Assembly (NCBI GenBank): GCA_004357435.1
Contig: SMVS01000148.1
Coordinates: 1 to 6,711 of the forward strand
From: Nitrospina sp.
Lineage (GTDB): Bacteria > Nitrospinota > Nitrospinia > Nitrospinales > Nitrospinaceae
DNA: 6,711 nt
Direction: 5' to 3'
Position numbers and translations under genes: made by a program. Under the pieces are notes generated by a model. It saw only the letters and a list, made by a program, of their open reading frames with translations. It did no database searches and was not told the origin of the DNA. The stretch's first letter is position 1; each line of letters starts with the position of its first letter. Below, piece after piece: positions 6,132-6,711 of this stretch.

Positions 6132-6509
6132 ATGGCGAGATTCTGGATTAAATTTGGATCGATTTTAGCGGGACTGAGCGTGATGCTCGGCGCTTTCGGT
6201 GCGCATTCGCTGAAGGACCGGTTGACCGAGAAAAGTCTCGACACATTTCACACCGCGCAGTTTTATCAGTTCATGCACAGCATCGCCCTGGTGCTGGTGG
6301 GATTTTTAATTTTGAAACTGGGTGAGGACGCCAGCAAACGGCTCCACAAGGCGGGCTGGTTTTTTACGGCAGGCATCGTGCTGTTCAGCGGCAGTCTCTA
6401 TGGCCTCGCCCTGGGCGGGCCCAGATTCCTCGGACCCATGACGCCAATCGGCGGATTGTGCTTCATGACCGGCTGGTTCCTGCTCGCCTTCTCTATTCCC
6501 AAGAAATAA
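6132..6509 (+). CDS. DUF423 family small integral membrane protein (YgdD-like)
   Basis: A 125-residue protein of the inner membrane, last gene of the operon. Four hydrophobic segments are visible, at about 7-25, 46-63, 74-94 and 100-122. The family signatures are GAFGAHSLKD (21-30), TAQFYQFMHSIAL (41-53), GIVLFSGSLY (81-90) and TPIGGLCFMTGW (104-115), which agree with the DUF423/YgdD/YwdK family in length and layout. No biochemical function is established for this family; the conserved His and Gln in the first half are unexplained. The start is 2 nt after the tatD stop, so translation is probably coupled, but the link to the other operon products is unclear. The C-terminus ends in a basic PKK, as is common for cytoplasmic ends. 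Confidence 0.88.
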   Translation: MARFWIKFGSILAGLSVMLGAFGAHSLKDRLTEKSLDTFHTAQFYQFMHSIALVLVGFLILKLGEDASKRLHKAGWFFTAGIVLFSGSLYGLALGGPRFLGPMTPIGGLCFMTGWFLLAFSIPKK

Positions 6510-6711
6510 ACCCTCATAAGCACAACATAGGAGTTGCGCTAAAGACCGGACGGTATCAATGTCTCAGCCGGGATTCCCGAGTCACCCTAACCTCTTTACC
6601 TGAAGTGTGGAGACCGGAAAAACTTTTTTCAGTGCGGGGCCGGGCCTCATTTATGGCGCGAGATGACTCCAGTTCCCGCATGGCGCGTGTGACCTGGATC
6701 AAGGATTGAGC
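6510..6711. other. Right-edge region without a clear gene; open minus-strand frame from the edge
   Basis: Downstream of the operon no gene can be named. On the minus strand a frame is open from the right edge (6711) to a TGA at 6556-6558, 51 codons, beginning AQSLIQVTRAMRELESSRAI; it could be the C-terminal end of a convergent gene, but it is Arg- and Ser-rich and matches nothing I know. A plus-strand frame ending at 6709 overlaps the membrane-protein gene out of frame and looks like a shadow. The region may also be a degenerate intergenic repeat; a single copy does not allow a decision. Confidence 0.3.
6519..6540. terminator. Imperfect hairpin after the operon, possible weak terminator
   Basis: AGC-A-CAAC (6519-6526) pairs with GTTG-C-GCT (6533-6540) around a six-base loop, with one A-C mismatch. 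It starts 10 nt after the stop of the last operon gene, where a terminator is expected. On the plus strand it is followed by AAAGACCGG, not a U-tract. On the minus strand it is followed by TATGAGGGTTTATTTC, somewhat richer in T, so it fits slightly better as the end of a convergent transcript. Confidence 0.3.

Noticed and set aside
6458..6709. Plus-strand open frame of 83 codons at the right end
   Set aside because: It starts inside the DUF423 gene in another frame, has no ribosome-binding site and no recognisable domain.

Overview
The window reads as a bacterial chromosome segment of moderate GC content, with A+T-rich intergenic regions and tightly packed genes. It has no mobile element, CRISPR array, tRNA or rRNA that I can recognise. 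The gene order holB, ricT (PSP1/YaaT), metG, tatD is a known bacterial housekeeping neighbourhood, seen for example in Firmicutes and deltaproteobacterial-type genomes. Together with a small double-cluster ferredoxin, it suggests a Gram-negative, deltaproteobacteria- or Nitrospinota-like organism. That placement is inference from gene content and style; the window has no marker that fixes it.

Layout. Positions 1-247 hold no convincing gene. They contain a good sigma70-type promoter firing leftwards out of the window and a small hairpin just past the end of the ferredoxin gene. Positions 248-574 (minus strand) encode a ferredoxin of 108 residues with two four-cysteine motifs of unusual spacing. 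Positions 575-884 are the divergent intergenic region: a promoter for the ferredoxin gene, a perfect 12-bp palindrome overlapping its -35 box, and a weaker promoter candidate for the rightward operon.

Positions 885-6509 (plus strand) are one compact operon of five genes: holB (DNA polymerase III delta-prime), ricT, metG (with C-terminal tRNA-binding domain), a TatD nuclease fused in frame to a radical SAM domain, and a small DUF423-type membrane protein. Gaps are 6 nt, 38 nt, a 4-nt ATGA overlap and 2 nt, so the genes are probably co-transcribed and partly translationally coupled. Positions 6510-6711 have no clear gene; an open minus-strand frame runs in from the right edge and stops at 6556, beside an imperfect hairpin.

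How the genes fit together. The operon serves information processing: clamp loading (HolB), tRNA charging (MetRS) and nucleic-acid turnover or quality control (TatD). Alongside these sit two likely Fe-S proteins, RicT and the radical SAM half of the TatD fusion, and a divergent ferredoxin that could donate electrons. The best candidate for unexplored biology is the TatD-radical SAM fusion: both halves keep their key motifs and no substrate is evident.
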